Source of the DNA: Lithodes maja
Lineage: Eukaryota; Arthropoda; Malacostraca; Decapoda; Lithodidae
DNA length: 64,000 nt
NCBI GenBank assembly: GCA_037953745.1
Contig: JBAKBP010007591.1
Location: forward strand, 1 to 64,000
Direction of reading: 5' to 3'
Shown here: in pieces, positions 1 through 11,719 of the stretch
Numbering within the stretch: position 1 is the stretch's first letter
Layout: every line of letters begins with the position of its first letter
Made by a program: the position numbers and the translations under genes
Notes under the pieces: model-generated
What the model was told of the DNA's origin: nothing
Databases searched by the model: none
Seen by the model: the letters and a program-made list of their open reading frames with translations, nothing else

Positions 1-17
1 CTACCAGCACCCTTCCT

Positions 18-2792
18 TTTTTTTTTTTTTTTTTTTAAGAGACAATGAACGGAGGAAGGAAAAACACAGATAAAACAAAAAGGTCCATGTGCCTAAAGGC
101 ATCCTCCATTCATAAAATGTTTGTAACAACTGGATTTAAACTATTGTAGATTGTAAGTCTGTGGAAAGCAACTCGAGGGAAGTGAATTCCAGAGTAGTAG
201 TTCTAGGGATAAATGAATGTTGATAAGCAGAAGTTCTGCATTGTGGAGGAGAAAGGGTACATTCATGTGCGCTCTCAGCTGCCCTAGTTCTAAGGGGAAA
301 GATGTGGAGAGGCAGCATAATTGAAGCAAGTTCCTCGGAACAATTGCTGTGAAAATATCTGTAGAATAATGCAAGGGATGCAACGTTTCTTCGTATGGAT
401 AATGTAGGAAGGTCCTGTGTGATTGCAGGGTTATTGATTAATCTAATAGCTTTATTTTGAATTTTGTCCAACTGCCTCAATGCAACCACTCCACTTCCAC
501 TCCACAGAGGTGAACAGTAATCCATCTGAGAACGCACGTGACTTTTATATATTACGGCCAACTGCTCGTCAGTGAAGAATTCTCGAACTCTGTACAGGAG
601 TCCCAGTTTTTTAGAGGCATTCTTAGCAATGCTTCTAACATAATGTATCCAGCTCAAGTTAGTAGTTAATGTTACACCGAGAATGTCAATACTAGGGGAA
701 GTGGGAATATTTACATCATTAAAAAATATATGGGAGTCAGTGAGATTCTGTCGGTTAGAACATTGAATGTACTTGGTTTTCTGTGCATTAAAGGAAACTA
801 GATTATTTTGTCCCCATTCATTAATTCTAGAAAGGTCCTGGTTCAGAGAAATTGCAGTGTTTATTTTTCAATTTATAAGATCGGGTTGGGTGAAAGAATT
901 GGTAAATGTGAAGGAACTGTGGAGTGTTGAGTCATCTGCGTAGGAATGTATTGGATTATGAGTGGTAGATATGAGATCATTGATATGAATGAGGAACAGA
1001 GTTGGGGCCAAAACTGATCCCTGGGGAACACCAGCATTTATTGAGTGAAATTGAGAATAAAGGCCATCTACCATTACACATATTTTTCTGTTATGAAGAT
1101 AAGAAGAAATTAGTGGAACTAATGATGCAAGGCCGTAGTGTGACATCTTCGACAATAAGGATTGATGCCAGACTCTATCAAATGCCTTTGATATATCCAG
1201 TGCAATTGTATGTGTTTCACCATGTTGGTCTGTAGCTTGGTTGATTTGATGCGTAAGAAGGCAAAGAATGTCTGCAGTTGATCGACATCGTCTAAAACCA
1301 TATTGCCTATCACTGATTAATTTATTATTCTCAAGATGCTTAATTATGTGATTATTTAATATAATTTCAAAGACTTTACCAAGAGTGGAAGTTATAGCTA
1401 TTGGTCTGTAGTTTGATGGATCTGAAGAGGCACCTTTTTTAGGAACTGGATGGATGTTTGCTTCTTTCCAGGGTACTGGGAAGCATGAGGTATGAGTACA
1501 CAGACGGAAATTTTTTGCCAATACAGGAGCGAGCACCAAGGAGCAATTCTTAAGTACTATTGGAGGAATTTCATCTGGACCAGGAGCCTTATCTACTGAG
1601 AGATTCTGCAAAATAGTTTTGACATGTCTGGTGTGGATCTTAAGTGAGGGAATTTCAGGCGAATTAAAATTAAGTACAGGGACATCTTGATTTATTTCAT
1701 CTAAGGTTGAGTTGGTGGAGAAAATATCCGCAAGAAGGTTAGCTTTACCTCGTGGGTCACTTACAAGATTGCCAGTCGGAGATTTTAATGGTGGAATGGA
1801 TGAAGCAGTAGTGAAGTTGGATTTGAATGAGTTAAGAGTAGACCAAAATATTTTGTTATCATTTGGATTATTTAGAAGTTTATTTGCCTGCTTGTGGAGA
1901 AAGTTTGATTTAGTTAGGTTTAATACAGTTTTGGCATGATTTCTGATGTTTCTAAAGTAATTAAAGGCTTCATGTGTTTTTGATCTTGTGTATGCATTGT
2001 AGGCTATTGCTTTTTGTTCAGTTACTCTAGCACAATTATGGTCAAACCATTTAGGTGAATTAGATCTTTTACTGTACTTTTGATGAGGAATAAAAGTTTC
2101 CATTCCAATTTTTACAAAATCTTGTATGTGGCTCAAGGTGGTGTGTGCATCATTAGAACAGAAAGAGGTCCAGGGAATATCAATAAAGAAACCTTGAAGA
2201 CCCTCCCAGTCTGTCCTATCGAAATGCCATTTAGTCACCAAAACAGGTTCAGAGTGGGAAGGTGTGGTAGGTGATAGACAGGTGGCCTGTATCAGACAGT
2301 GACCAGAAGACCCAAGCGGAGACCACCTCACTGTAACATCATAATTTTCTGAATTGGTTGTTAAAAATAAGTCCAGTAGGTGGGAATTATGATTAGGATT
2401 ATCTGGTACACGGGTAGGTTGGTTGACTAGTTGAGTGAGATTAAAATATGAGTCTGCAAATAGCTCACAAATAGGCTGAATGAGTGAGCCATTCAACATT
2501 ATGGACATTAAAATCACCCAACACAGTGATTTCAGAAGAATAATTTAAGTTGAGTACACTGAGTTGTGAGGACAGAGAATCAAAAAGACTTTCCTCTGGA
2601 GGAGTATTTGGGGAACGGTAGATGCAACATATGTATTTATATTTACCAGCAGAAATTAATTTGTATATAGAATAATCAAAATAGGGACAATTGAAACTAG
2701 TAACCTCCTCCAGGGCAATTTCAGATTTTGCGAAGCAACATACACCTCCTTTAGGTCTGAAATTTTGGATCAGTTGATAACCTAATTCAACC
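18..2792 (-). mobile_element. Jockey-like non-LTR retrotransposon, 5'-truncated, inactivated
   Basis: A minus-strand LINE copy. The poly-T run at 18-36 is its poly(A) tail, so the 3' end lies at the low-coordinate side. Going upstream it holds the RT C-terminus, the RT core and part of an endonuclease. Only the second half of the endonuclease remains, so the copy is 5'-truncated or broken near 2790, where a 33-bp tandem repeat begins. A stop codon and a frameshift kill it. The RT closely resembles the element at 12221-14667, so both belong to one family. The clade name rests on the poly(A) tail and RT style; it could be another poly(A)-tailed APE-type clade. Confidence 0.8.
136..2517 (-). pseudogene. 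Reverse transcriptase of the Jockey-like LINE, one in-frame stop
   Basis: The RT polymerises cDNA from the element RNA at the nicked target site. Visible motifs in order: KAPGPDEIPPIVLK, PVPKKG followed by SNYRPIAITS, QYGFRRCRSTAD, ALDISKAFDRVWH, AGVPQGSVLAPTLFLIHIND, and an intact catalytic YADD. The frame is interrupted only by a TGA at 868-870. Below it the same frame continues open to 136, through the region ending with LRRNVASLALFYRYFHSN. So this is one long ORF with a single nonsense change in the RT part. It is probably a dead copy, because the endonuclease upstream lies in another frame. Confidence 0.85.
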
Positions 2793-2800
2793 ATCAACAT
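2465..2800 (-). pseudogene. Endonuclease (APE-type) fragment of the Jockey-like LINE
   Basis: C-terminal part of an apurinic-like endonuclease domain that would nick target DNA. The motifs YICCIYRSPNTPPEES and ITVLGDFNVHNVEW are typical of the exonuclease/endonuclease/phosphatase fold (GDFN motif). The frame ends at a stop just after GDFNVHNVEWL. The continuation, with LVNQPTRVPD and LLDLFLTTN, lies in the other frame that joins the RT, so a frameshift sits near 2480-2500. The N-terminal half of the domain is missing. Confidence 0.7.
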
Positions 2801-2891
2801 CCACTCATCTCTTCACACCACAACGATCAACATCCACTCATCTCTTCACACCACAACCATCAACATCCACTCAATGCTTCACACCACTACC
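2793..2891. repeat. 33-bp tandem repeat, three units
   Basis: Three consecutive 33-bp units start at 2793, 2826 and 2859. Each begins ATCAACATCCACTCA and ends with CTTCACACCAC. The third unit differs at a few positions. The repeat sits exactly between the truncated LINE and the piggyBac remnant. Confidence 0.85.
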
Positions 2892-3027
2892 ATTCCCGGA
2901 CCTCAAAAAATCATTCTATTCTTCTCCTTCTTCACGCACCCTGCATGGCGGTCCCTTGTTACCTCAGGTATAATCACCGGCCAGCAACATCTCAGACAGC
3001 CCCCGCATCCTGGCTTCACTCCTGCCG

Positions 3028-5509
3028 GTGGGTAGTCTAAACACCCCACCATCACAAGTCCTGTCTGCTCACGTAGCCTCCCCCTCGCTGACCGCCTTGG
3101 GTAGCAGCGGGGGCAGCGAGGCGCGCTACATGGTGTTTGTTCCGCCTGAATATCGCCAAACCATGCACGACGCGATTGCTGCGGCAATCGATGAGGAGCT
3201 TCCACAAAGGCTTCCTCCTGCCCCACTTCATCCACCCACAGCACCTCCATCACCCTCATCACATCCACCATCACCCCCACGGCCTGACTCCACCACAGCA
3301 CCTTCTCCATCACCCTCATCACATCCACCATCACCCCCACCCCCTTCGTCGTCCGCAGAAGACGACCCCCACCCCCTCCCCGTCCCCGCCGAAAATCTGG
3401 GCACATGAAGGGGCGAGGTGGTAGGCCCAGGGGCAGCAGAGGTCACATACGGGTGCTCTCCAAGCATGTGCACCTCAACGCCCCCCCACCGTGTATGCTG
3501 AGGATCACAAGTGGACTTCAGACCCGTTCACACCCAACGTTGATCCTTTCGCTGGAACCCCTGGCTTGCAGGTTCCAGCACCAGTGACACCACTGCAGTA
3601 CTTCCAGCTCTTCTTTACAAGAGAACTGCTCAGGTTCCTGGTGAGTGAGACCAACGCATATGCCTTATTCGTTGGTTCTCTCTGGACAACATTCAGTGAG
3701 GAGGACATGGCCAAATTCCTTGGCCTGTACTTCCTCATGGGTGTGAATAAACTTCCCACTGTGCGTCACTACTGGGCAAATGACGGAGTCCATGATTATC
3801 CAACGTTTCGCAAGACCATGCAGGTCTCCAAGTTCCAAGCCTTGCTGAGCAATTTCCTCACATTCAACAGCAAGGCAGTTTATCAAGCAGAGTAAAGACA
3901 GGCTAGTGAAGATCCGCACGGTGATGCGCTACCTGCTTGCTGGCTTCAAGCTTGCCTACGTCCCGGAGAGGAAGGTGTCCATCGACGAAGGCTGCCTTGG
4001 GTGGAAGGGTCGCCTTTCATTCAGGTGATACAACCCGATGAAGCCTAAGAAGTACGCCATCAAGCTGTACATCCTGGCAGAGTCCACAACTAGTTTCGTG
4101 TATGACTTTCAAGTCTACACTGGTATTGGTCAAACTCTCCAGAAAACGGTTGAGGGTTTAACGGAGTCCCTGCAAGGCCTGGGTTACATGTTGTTCATGG
4201 ACAACTTTTACAACTCAGTTGACCTGTGCCAGCACATGCTCACACACCACCAGATCTATGTGTGTGGCACCCTGAGGCTTGCACGTGGGCCTCTGAAGCG
4301 ATTGCGCGACATTGCCCATGCAGCGACACTGGAAGACGATGCAATAGAGGCAATGAACAACGGCACAACCCTAGTCCTGCTTTGGAAAGACAAAAGCATT
4401 GTCAACATGGTGTCCACCTTCCACGACCAGAGCACCATACCAAAGCAGTCCTTTATCAAGAGGAAGGTACAAGGCAGGTGGCAGCGGACTCGGAAGGATA
4501 TCATGAAACCCGTTTGTATTGACGACTACAACCGTCACATGGGTGGGGTGGATCATTTCGATCCGATGATCCAGTACTACCCCATCCAGCGAAGGACGGT
4601 CAAATGGACGAAGAAGATCGTATTCTACTTCATCCAAATGGCCCTCTTCAATGCCTGCGTACTCTTCAAGAATTACAACCCCCACAGGAAGATGACTATG
4701 CTGGCGTTCCAGGAAAGCGTAGTCCGTTCCTTGTTGTTCTTCGACCCTGCAGAGAGGCCTTTGTCGGGGAGACGCATCCGGCGTGCAGAGGATTTGCCGG
4801 AAGGTCGGTATGAGCCATGCCGCCGTCTCAGGCGAGGCAGGCGGCGTCGGCAATCCTCCGGAAGCTCAGCTGGGTCGCCCCCACCGGACGATAATCCAGA
4901 CTCCCCAGCCGCTCCTGCTGATGATCCTGGCACTCCTCCTGGTGCTCCTGCTGCTGGTGGAAGCGTTGGGGGAGCACTCCTTCATGACCCCCCCCTCACC
5001 AGGTCCAGATGCTGCTGCTGCTGCTGTTGCCATCGGGAGAGCACTCGCTGAGAATGCACCCCAGGCGGCACCAGTATCGGACGATGCTGCTGATGCTGGG
5101 GAGCAAGTGGATGTCCTACCACTTGACCCCCCCGCACCAGTACCAGGTGCAGCTGCTGCTGCTGGTGGCGCTCGGGAAGCACCCGTCATGGATGCCAACC
5201 GGGGTCCACTAGTAATGGACATCCAAGCTAGGGCTCAGGCACCAAGAGGACGTCGGAGATGTCCTTTTTCGCGGAAAGGGTTCAAAGCCACGTCCTGTTG
5301 TACTGGACCATGACCGGTACAATAGGACCTTGGAACACGTTCTCGAGAAGATCCCTGACGGCAAGCGACGGCGGTGCCATCTGTGTTACACGAAGGACCA
5401 AACTCGCAAGGACACAATCTTTCGATGCAAGTCTTGTCTCGTTTGCCTCTGCATCGATGTCACTGATTGCTTCAATCAGTTCCATCGACTCGATGCAGAT
5501 GTCCTATAG
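3028..5509 (+). pseudogene. piggyBac-type transposase, frameshifted remnant
   Basis: A DDE_Tnp_1_7-type transposase in several frames. A proline-rich N-terminal segment (3028-3408) precedes the core. The core runs 3491-3875 in frame 2, then 3876-4985 in frame 0 with an in-frame TGA at 4026-4028. A Pro/Ala-rich linker follows in frame 1 (about 4985-5255). A Cys-rich C-terminus follows in frame 2 (about 5259-5509, ending TAG), with paired Cys motifs CHLCYTKDQ, CKSCLVCLC and TDC like the piggyBac C-terminal zinc finger. All three catalytic aspartates can be read: SIDEG (3984-3986), MDNFYNS (4200-4202) and GVDHFD (4551-4553). Frame changes fall near C-rich homopolymers. No TTAA-flanked terminal repeats were recognised. 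It is not functional as written. Confidence 0.85.
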
Positions 5510-5520
5510 CCAGGATCTGT

Positions 5521-5829
5521 GCACGATTCATTCATTCATTTATGCATTCTCCTATTCACCTTCATTATTACTTTCCAATCACTATCACCCATTCATTCAT
5601 TCAGTCTTTATGCATTCTTCCATTCACCTTCATCACCCTTTCATTCACCTTAATCACCCTTTCATTCATTCATTCAATCATTCAATCATTCATTCATTCA
5701 TTCATTCAATCATAACTTCAGATGTTCAGGGCCCACCTTCATTCACCCACCTTCATTCACACATCATCATAATAAAACAAAAAATAATAATAAAATATAA
5801 TTATAAAGAATAAAAAAAAAAAAAAAAAA
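5521..5829. repeat. (ATTC)n microsatellite followed by AATAAA-rich and A-tract sequence
   Basis: TTCA/ATTC tetranucleotide repeats fill roughly 5527-5712. Then come an AT-rich stretch with AATAAA hexamers near 5771 and 5785 and an uninterrupted A run at about 5812-5829. The A run lies downstream of the piggyBac C-terminus and could be the tail of a reverse-transcribed copy or a simple A tract. Confidence 0.75.
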
Positions 5830-5959
5830 CACAAGTAAATTTCTTGCACTACGGTGGAAACCACTCTAAAAAAAATAACGAGTCAAGTGCAGTACCTCTT
5901 TGGGTGGCTTGGAAATTTGCGCGTATTTCTCTGGTTTGACACCTTGTATATATATATAT

Positions 5960-6130
5960 ATGTTTCTAATCTCTCAGTGGGGATCGAACCGTCGACCATC
6001 AGCATGATAGCCGACGCTTTAATCAATTACACCACGTGCCGTGGTGCCGTGCCGTGGTGTAATTGATTAAAGCGTCGGCTATCGTCCTGATGGTCGACAG
6101 TTCGATCCCCACTGAGAGATTAGAAACATT
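5960..6130. repeat. Inverted pair of tRNA-like (SINE head) sequences
   Basis: The 78-bp segment at about 5960-6038 is repeated in inverse orientation at about 6050-6130, with roughly 10 bp between the arms, making a near-perfect hairpin. The plus-strand arm carries a pol III A-box-like TGGTGTAATTG and a B-box-like AGTTCGATCCC at tRNA-like spacing. It therefore looks like two head-to-head copies of a tRNA-derived SINE or tRNA relic. Acceptor-stem pairing is poor, so it is not called as a tRNA. (TA)n flanks both sides. Confidence 0.6.
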
Positions 6131-6164
6131 TAGTGGCTCACGTGTATTTGTGATATACTCTCAA

Positions 6165-6166
<2 letters not shown>

Positions 6167-6262
<96 letters not shown>

Positions 6263-6340
6263 GGCTATATATAAATACATACATTCACACATTGTTTTTA
6301 CCATTATTTTTTTGACACCTTGTATATATATAATTATGTA

Positions 6341-6406
<66 letters not shown>
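6167..6406. repeat. (TA)n microsatellites
   Basis: Long AT dinucleotide runs at about 6167-6260 and 6341-6405 are separated by an AT-rich bridge. The phrase GACACCTTGTATATATA recurs at 5939, 6315 and 6474, so a larger unit may have been duplicated. Confidence 0.9.
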
Positions 6407-6413
<7 letters not shown>

Positions 6414-6581
6414 AATAATTATATCCACACACATACATTACCATTACCATTTACCATTATTTATATTTTGTTTGACACCTTGTATATATATGCATTACAT
6501 TATTTTATTTACGTGTACAATAGAATTATTTCTGAATTTATTACCTGAAGATAACCTGGCTTTCTTGTTTTGTTTTTTCAG

Positions 6582-6635
6582 TGTCAACCCAGGAGCCATT
6601 ACCCTTCTCGTTGGAAAGGTTTGTGGCCCTACCAG
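6582..6635 (+). other. Candidate 54-bp internal exon of an unidentified gene
   Basis: A pyrimidine-rich tract (TTTCTTGTTTTGTTTTTTCAG) ends in AG at 6581 and a consensus donor GTAAGT begins at 6636. The enclosed 54 bp is open in the frame reading VNPGAITLLVGKVCGPT and is a multiple of three. Nothing else of the gene can be seen nearby. The peptide was not recognised. It may be a real microexon or a chance pair of good splice sites. Confidence 0.3.
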
Positions 6636-6641
6636 GTAAGT

Positions 6642-7596
6642 AAAATTGACAACCTTCATTACTGACATGTCTTCTATGAACATATACAATTATTGGCAAG
6701 GAAAATTATATAAAAGTGTTGTATATTGTGGCAAAGATAATACAACTGTATAAACATTCTCATATATTTTCATAACAATAACAATGCATGGAAACAATTG
6801 TGCATAGCTCGCGAACCAATTAAGCTATATTATTTTGGTTTTCACCATTAGAAAGAGCACAATTTTCTGATTCCGGTGAATTATACAGTTATATACGTAT
6901 CCGAGCAAATAACGCAACGACGAGGTGGGGAACAGCTCGGAACCCGGCTAGCATCGGCGGAACAGAGACGGGTGAAGCGTAAATATTCGCATTTTGGCTC
7001 TTCATTTCAAATATTCATAGCGCAATATGTATTTGTCATAGGAACTTCGTTTGTTTTATACTCATCAGCATTATTTGCCGTATTCATACAGCCTAAATTT
7101 AAAACCATTCGTAACAACGAAATAAATCGAAAATGTTATAAACCATATCAATCAAAATCATACTTTTTTTTCGGTTACTGCTTGAGAACTATTAAAGATA
7201 AACAATTTCTGTTTTCAGATTTGGAAAGAGCAGAAAAAATACTATTATTTGAGCAAAACCAAATATATGGTCATCGTTCACAATTTAGAGATAGGACGGT
7301 GTGAATACAATTCCATGGGAAATAATTGTATTCCGGACTCATTTACACTTTCATATTTCGATTTATTTAAAAAAAAAAAAAATTATCATGTACTATAAAT
7401 ATTATTCTTTCCATTGACATATGGTACATCACAATAAACAGCATTCTGGTGGATGGAAATAGAGAAATATGTAAGGCTTCGAAAACACTCATGAGCCAAA
7501 TTCAAGTCTCAAAAGCTATCTATGTATACCGCCTCCTCGGACTTATTTGGACTTAATATGTCTGAAGGAGTTAACAGGAGAGTGTGAGCGCGCTCA
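6642..7596. other. AT-rich intergenic sequence, no supported gene
   Basis: No element motif or credible coding region was seen. A 142-codon open frame at 6876-7304 has no ATG and no recognisable domain. An A run lies at about 7370-7382. Confidence 0.5.
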
Positions 7597-7638
7597 TTGC
7601 TGCTGATTATGGACAAGACGTTAGCTAAAAAATCTTTG

Positions 7639-7673
<35 letters not shown>

Positions 7674-7675
7674 CA

Positions 7676-7707
<32 letters not shown>

Positions 7708-7826
7708 CAGACACTGTGTGAGAGAGAGAGAGAGAGACAGACACTGTGTGAGAGAGAGAGAGAGAGAGAGACAGACACTGTGTGAGAGAGAGAGAGAGAT
7801 AGTTACACACTCTCTCTCTCGCTGTC
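7597..7826. repeat. (GA)n / (GT)n compound microsatellite with ACTGTGTGAGA units
   Basis: Alternating GA runs and GACAGACACTGTGTGAGAG units occupy this stretch. It follows the segment with GCTGCTGATTATG and AAGACGTTAGCTAAAAAATC that recurs throughout the complex satellite (for example 8866-8910 and, inverted, 9710-9760), so it belongs to that satellite. Confidence 0.85.
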
Positions 7827-8210
7827 ATGCTTCGTATAACGCGTCATGTAGCTAGGTCATGCTTCGTATACTGCGTCGTTTACCGAGGCCATGCTTCGTA
7901 TACTGCGTCGTTTACCGAGGCCATGCTTCGTATACTGCATCGTTTACTGAGGCCATGCTTCGTATACTGCATCGTTTACCGAGGCCATGCTTCGTATACT
8001 GCGTCGTTTACCGAGGCCATGCTTTGTATACTGCGTCGTTTACCGAGGCCATGCTTCGTATACTGCGTCGTTTACCGAGGCCATGCTTCATATACTGCGT
8101 CGTTTACCGAGGCCATGCTTCGTATACTGCGTCGTTTACCGAGGCCATGCTTCATATACTGCGTCGTTTACCGAGGCCATGCATCGTATACTGCGTCGTT
8201 TACCGGGGCC
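7827..8210. repeat. 32-bp tandem array, 12 units
   Basis: Twelve units of exactly 32 bp start at 7827, 7859, 7891 and so on to 8179. The core reads CATGCTTCGTATACTGCGT, then CGTTTACCGAGGC. Because 32 is not a multiple of three, all three frames stay open and give look-alike ORFs; these are not genes. The motif is a variant of the 32-bp repeat at 8519 and of the inverted copies scattered through 9.9-31.8 kb. Confidence 0.95.
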
Positions 8211-8518
8211 TAAATTATTCGAAAAGCGACTCTCCATTATTTCTCGATGATGGCTAGGGACTTCTCTGATACTCTGGGACGAGGTGGTGATGGCCAACCA
8301 AAAAAATGCTGCTGAGAAGCGGGAAGGCAAGAAGGCGACGATATGCCACATGTCTCTGGCTTTTACCAAGGAAGAGGGGATGAGCCCTCTCGCCTTTCTG
8401 TTCCGCAGGAGGAGCCCTGAGAGAGCAAGAGAGACAGACAGACAATGTGTGAGAGAGAGAGAGGGACTGACACTGTGTGAGAGAGAGAGAGAGAGTTGCA
8501 CACTCTCTCTCTCGCTGT
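8211..8518. other. Spacer between 32-bp arrays, no gene
   Basis: Unique-looking sequence ends in a GA microsatellite (8450-8500). The part with CGACTCTCCATTATTTCTC near 8229 has a diverged relative at 34340-34380 (CGACTCTCCATCACTTCTC), so it too belongs to the dispersed satellite family. Confidence 0.5.
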
Positions 8519-8750
8519 CATGCTTCGTATAATGTGTCGTATAGGTAGGTCATGCTTCGTTTTATGCGTCGTATAGGTAGGTCATGCTTCGTATAATGCG
8601 TCGTATAGCTAGGTCATGCTTCGTATAATGCGTCGTATAGCTAGGTCATGCTTCGTACAATGCGTCGTATAGCTAGGTCATGCTTCATATAATGTGTCGT
8701 ATACTGTCCTAGGTCATGCTTCGTATAATGTGTCGTACCCCAGTCAGACG
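8519..8750. repeat. 32-bp tandem array, variant, six or more units
   Basis: Units of 32 bp start at 8519, 8551, 8583, 8615, 8647 and 8679. The core reads ATGCTTCGTATAATGCGT, then CGTATAGCTAGG. A short insertion carrying CTGTCC breaks the last unit near 8706. Confidence 0.9.
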
Positions 8751-8907
8751 ACTCGCCAAAAACAATCCCACAAAAATGTTAGCACTGGTACAAAATTGTG
8801 GGTGAAAGATGTGGAAAAATAATTGACAACTCAATTTCTTTAACAGGACAGAGTGAGCGCGCTCGTTGCTGCTGATTATAGGCAAGACGTTAGCTAAAAA
8901 ATCTTTG

Positions 8908-8966
<59 letters not shown>

Positions 8967-11719
8967 CAGTGTTTGTGTGTGTGACAGAGAGACAAACCAC
9001 CATTATCAGCCATACAAACTTGGGACTCGTATCTGGGCAGGAATTTCTTAATTTTTAGGATCAATTGACCTAAAATTCATGGGAGTAACTGGTACTGTGG
9101 TAGACTTCGACGCCATGGTCGATAACGATGATCTGATGGGAGGGGATTGAGAGGTGCTTAGTCGGCTGTTGTCAGAGATACCCAGAGAGAGACTACCTGG
9201 CCGGGCTGCTCCACCCAGAGAGAGGCTACCTGGCCGGGCTGCTACACCCAGAGAGAGGCTACCTGGCCGGGCTGCTCCACCCAGAGAGAAAGACTACCTG
9301 GCCGGGTTGCTCTACCCAGAGAGAGACTACCTGGCCGGGCTGCTCAACCTAGAGAGAGACTACCTGGCCGGGCTGCTGAGGCGTCGCCGCTCTACGGGTC
9401 CCTGTCGTGATTTTAACACACAAATCTTTAGGCGATCTTCTGCTGTCCAACGTGAGTTGGTGGAATTGCGAGCGATCGGAAATACTTCGATCCGAGAGCT
9501 ACGACCACCACAGTCAGACGACTCATCAAAAATAAATTCTGCTATTGAGTTGGCGGTGAACCTTTTTTCTTCGGGAGGGTCTAAATTTGTGTGTGTGAAA
9601 AATTTAAAGAAATCGAGTTGTCAATTATTTTTTCCACGACATCTTTTACCCACAAAAATTTTGGAGAGAAAAAGAAGATGTGTCTGTCTCTCTCTCTCTT
9701 TCTGAGTCAAAGATTTTTTAGCTAACATCTTGCCCATTATCAGCAGCAATGAGCGCGCTCACGCTGTGCTGTTAAAGAAATTGAGTTGTCAATTATTTGT
9801 CCACGACATCTTTCACCCACAAAAATTTAGGAGAGAAAAAAATTAGGAGATCATTTTTTTTAGGAGAGACTACCTGGCTGGGCTGCTCCACCCAAGAGAT
9901 TTTTGTGGGAATATTTTTGGTGAGTCGTCTGACTGGGGGTACGACACATTATACGAAGCATGACCTTGGACAGTATACGACGCATTAAACGAAGCATGAC
10001 CTAGCTATACGACGCATTAAACGAAGTGTGACAGCGAGAGAGAGAGTGTGTACGCCGTCGGAGCACAGCCACCTCCGCCGCCGAATTCTGTGTGCGTGCT
10101 GCGCCGTGTTGCCTGTGTTGGTCACGTGTGCCAGCGCTACCACATACGAGACCGTATTCGGTCCCTCGATTGTGTTATGAAACGATCTTTCACCCACAAA
10201 AATTTAGGAGAGAAGAAATTGTAAAAACTAGGACACATAAAAGAAAAACATGAAAAATTCCATTTTAATTTCCGATTTACATTATACGAAGCATGACCTA
10301 GCTATACGACGAATTATAAGTATGAAGCATCACAGTAACAGTTACTCCCATTAATTTTAGGCCACTTGATCCTAAAGTTAAGAAAGTGGAGGATCTGATG
10401 GGAGGGGAATGAGAGGTGCTTAGTCGGCTGTTGTCAAAGATACCCAGAGAGAGACTACCAGGCCGGGCTGCTCCACCCAGAGAGGCGACTACCTGGCCGG
10501 GCTGCTCCACCTAGAGAGAGACTACCTGGCCGGGCTGCTGCGGCGTCGCCGCTGTACGGGTTCCTGTCGTGATTTTAACACACATATCTTTAGGCGATCT
10601 TCTGCTGTCCAACGTGAGTTGGTGGAATTGGGAGCGATCGGAAATACTTCGATCCGAGAGCTACGACCACCCCACTCAGACGACTCACCAAAAATAAATT
10701 CTGCTATACGACTTGAGTTGGCGGTGAACCTTTTTTCTTCAGGAGGGTATAAATTTGTGTGTGTGTGAAAAATTTAAAGAAATCGAGTTGTCAATTATTT
10801 TTCCACGACATCTTTCACCCACAAAAATTTAGGAGAGAAAAGAAGATGTGTCTGTCTCTCTCTCTCTCTCTCTCTCTGAGTCAAAGATTTTTTAGCTAAC
10901 GTCTTGCCCATAATCAGCAGCAATGAGCGCGCTCACGCTGTCCTGTTAAAGAAATCGAGTTGTCAATTATTTTGCCACGACATCTTTCACCCACAAAAAT
11001 TTAGGAGAGAAGAACAAATTTAGGAGAAAATATTTTTAGGAGAGACTACCTGGCCGGGCTGCTCCACCCGGAGAGATTTTTGTGGGATTATTTTTGGTGA
11101 GTCGTCTGACTGGGGGTACGACACATTATACGAAGCATGCCCTAGGACAGTATACGACGCATTAAACGAAGCATGACCTAGCTATACGACGCATTATACG
11201 AAGCGTGACAGCGAGAGGGAGAGTGTGTAACTTTCTCTCTCTTTTACACACTGTGTCTGTCTGTCTCTCTCTCTCTCTCTGAGTCAAAGATTTTATAGCT
11301 GACGTCTTGCCCATAATCAGCAGCAATGAGCGCGCTCACGCTGTCCTGTTAAAGAAATCGAGTTGTCAATTGTTTTTCAACGACATCTTTCACCCACAAA
11401 AATTTAGGAGAGAAGATATTTTTGGTGAGTCGTATGACTGGGGTACCGTATTCTGTGTGCTTGCTGCGCTGTGTTGCCTGTGTTGGTGCACCTGTGCCAG
11501 CGCTACCACACACGAGACCGTATTCGGCCCCTCGATTGGGTTATGAAACGATCTTTCACCCACAAAAATTTAGGAGAGAAGAAATTTTTGGTGAGTCATC
11601 TGACTAGGGTACGACACATTATACGAAGCATGACCTAGGACAGTATACGACGCATTAAACGAAGCATGTCCTAGCTATACGACGCATTATACGAAGCGTG
11701 ACAGCGAGAGAGAGAGTGT
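8751..11719. repeat. Complex higher-order satellite, left part
   Basis: Modules repeat in a fixed order: a GA/CT microsatellite; a module with TTTAGGAGAGAA and CACGACATCTTTCACCC; tandem 33-bp boxes with CTACCTGGCCGGGCTGCT (9175-9375); a module with GATTTTAACACAC; and inverted 32-bp motifs with TATACGAAGCATGACC. The anchor GAGGTGCTTAGTCGGCTG occurs at 9148 and 10408, about 1.26 kb apart. The array stops at the GTAC where the LTR element begins and resumes beyond its other end. Confidence 0.9.

Noticed and set aside
3028..3408. Proline-rich ORF as an independent host gene
   Set aside because: It directly precedes the piggyBac core and is low-complexity; better read as the transposase N-terminus or its upstream region.
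4783..5313. Alanine-rich 176-codon ORF as a separate gene
   Set aside because: It is the out-of-frame linker of the piggyBac transposase; the zinc-finger C-terminus follows in the next frame.
6876..7304. 142-codon open frame
   Set aside because: Contains no ATG, no recognised motif, and has AT-biased background composition.
7827..8257. Overlapping ORFs of about 130 codons in all three frames
   Set aside because: A 32-bp repeat without stops keeps every frame open; no domain, no codon signal.
8519..8710. Motif resembling loxP (CTTCGTATAATG)
   Set aside because: Shared over only about 12 bp; there are no paired 13-bp inverted arms around an 8-bp spacer, and it is one variant of a natural 32-bp tandem repeat.
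7827..8750. CRISPR-like array
   Set aside because: Units are contiguous 32-bp repeats without unique spacers, in eukaryotic sequence.
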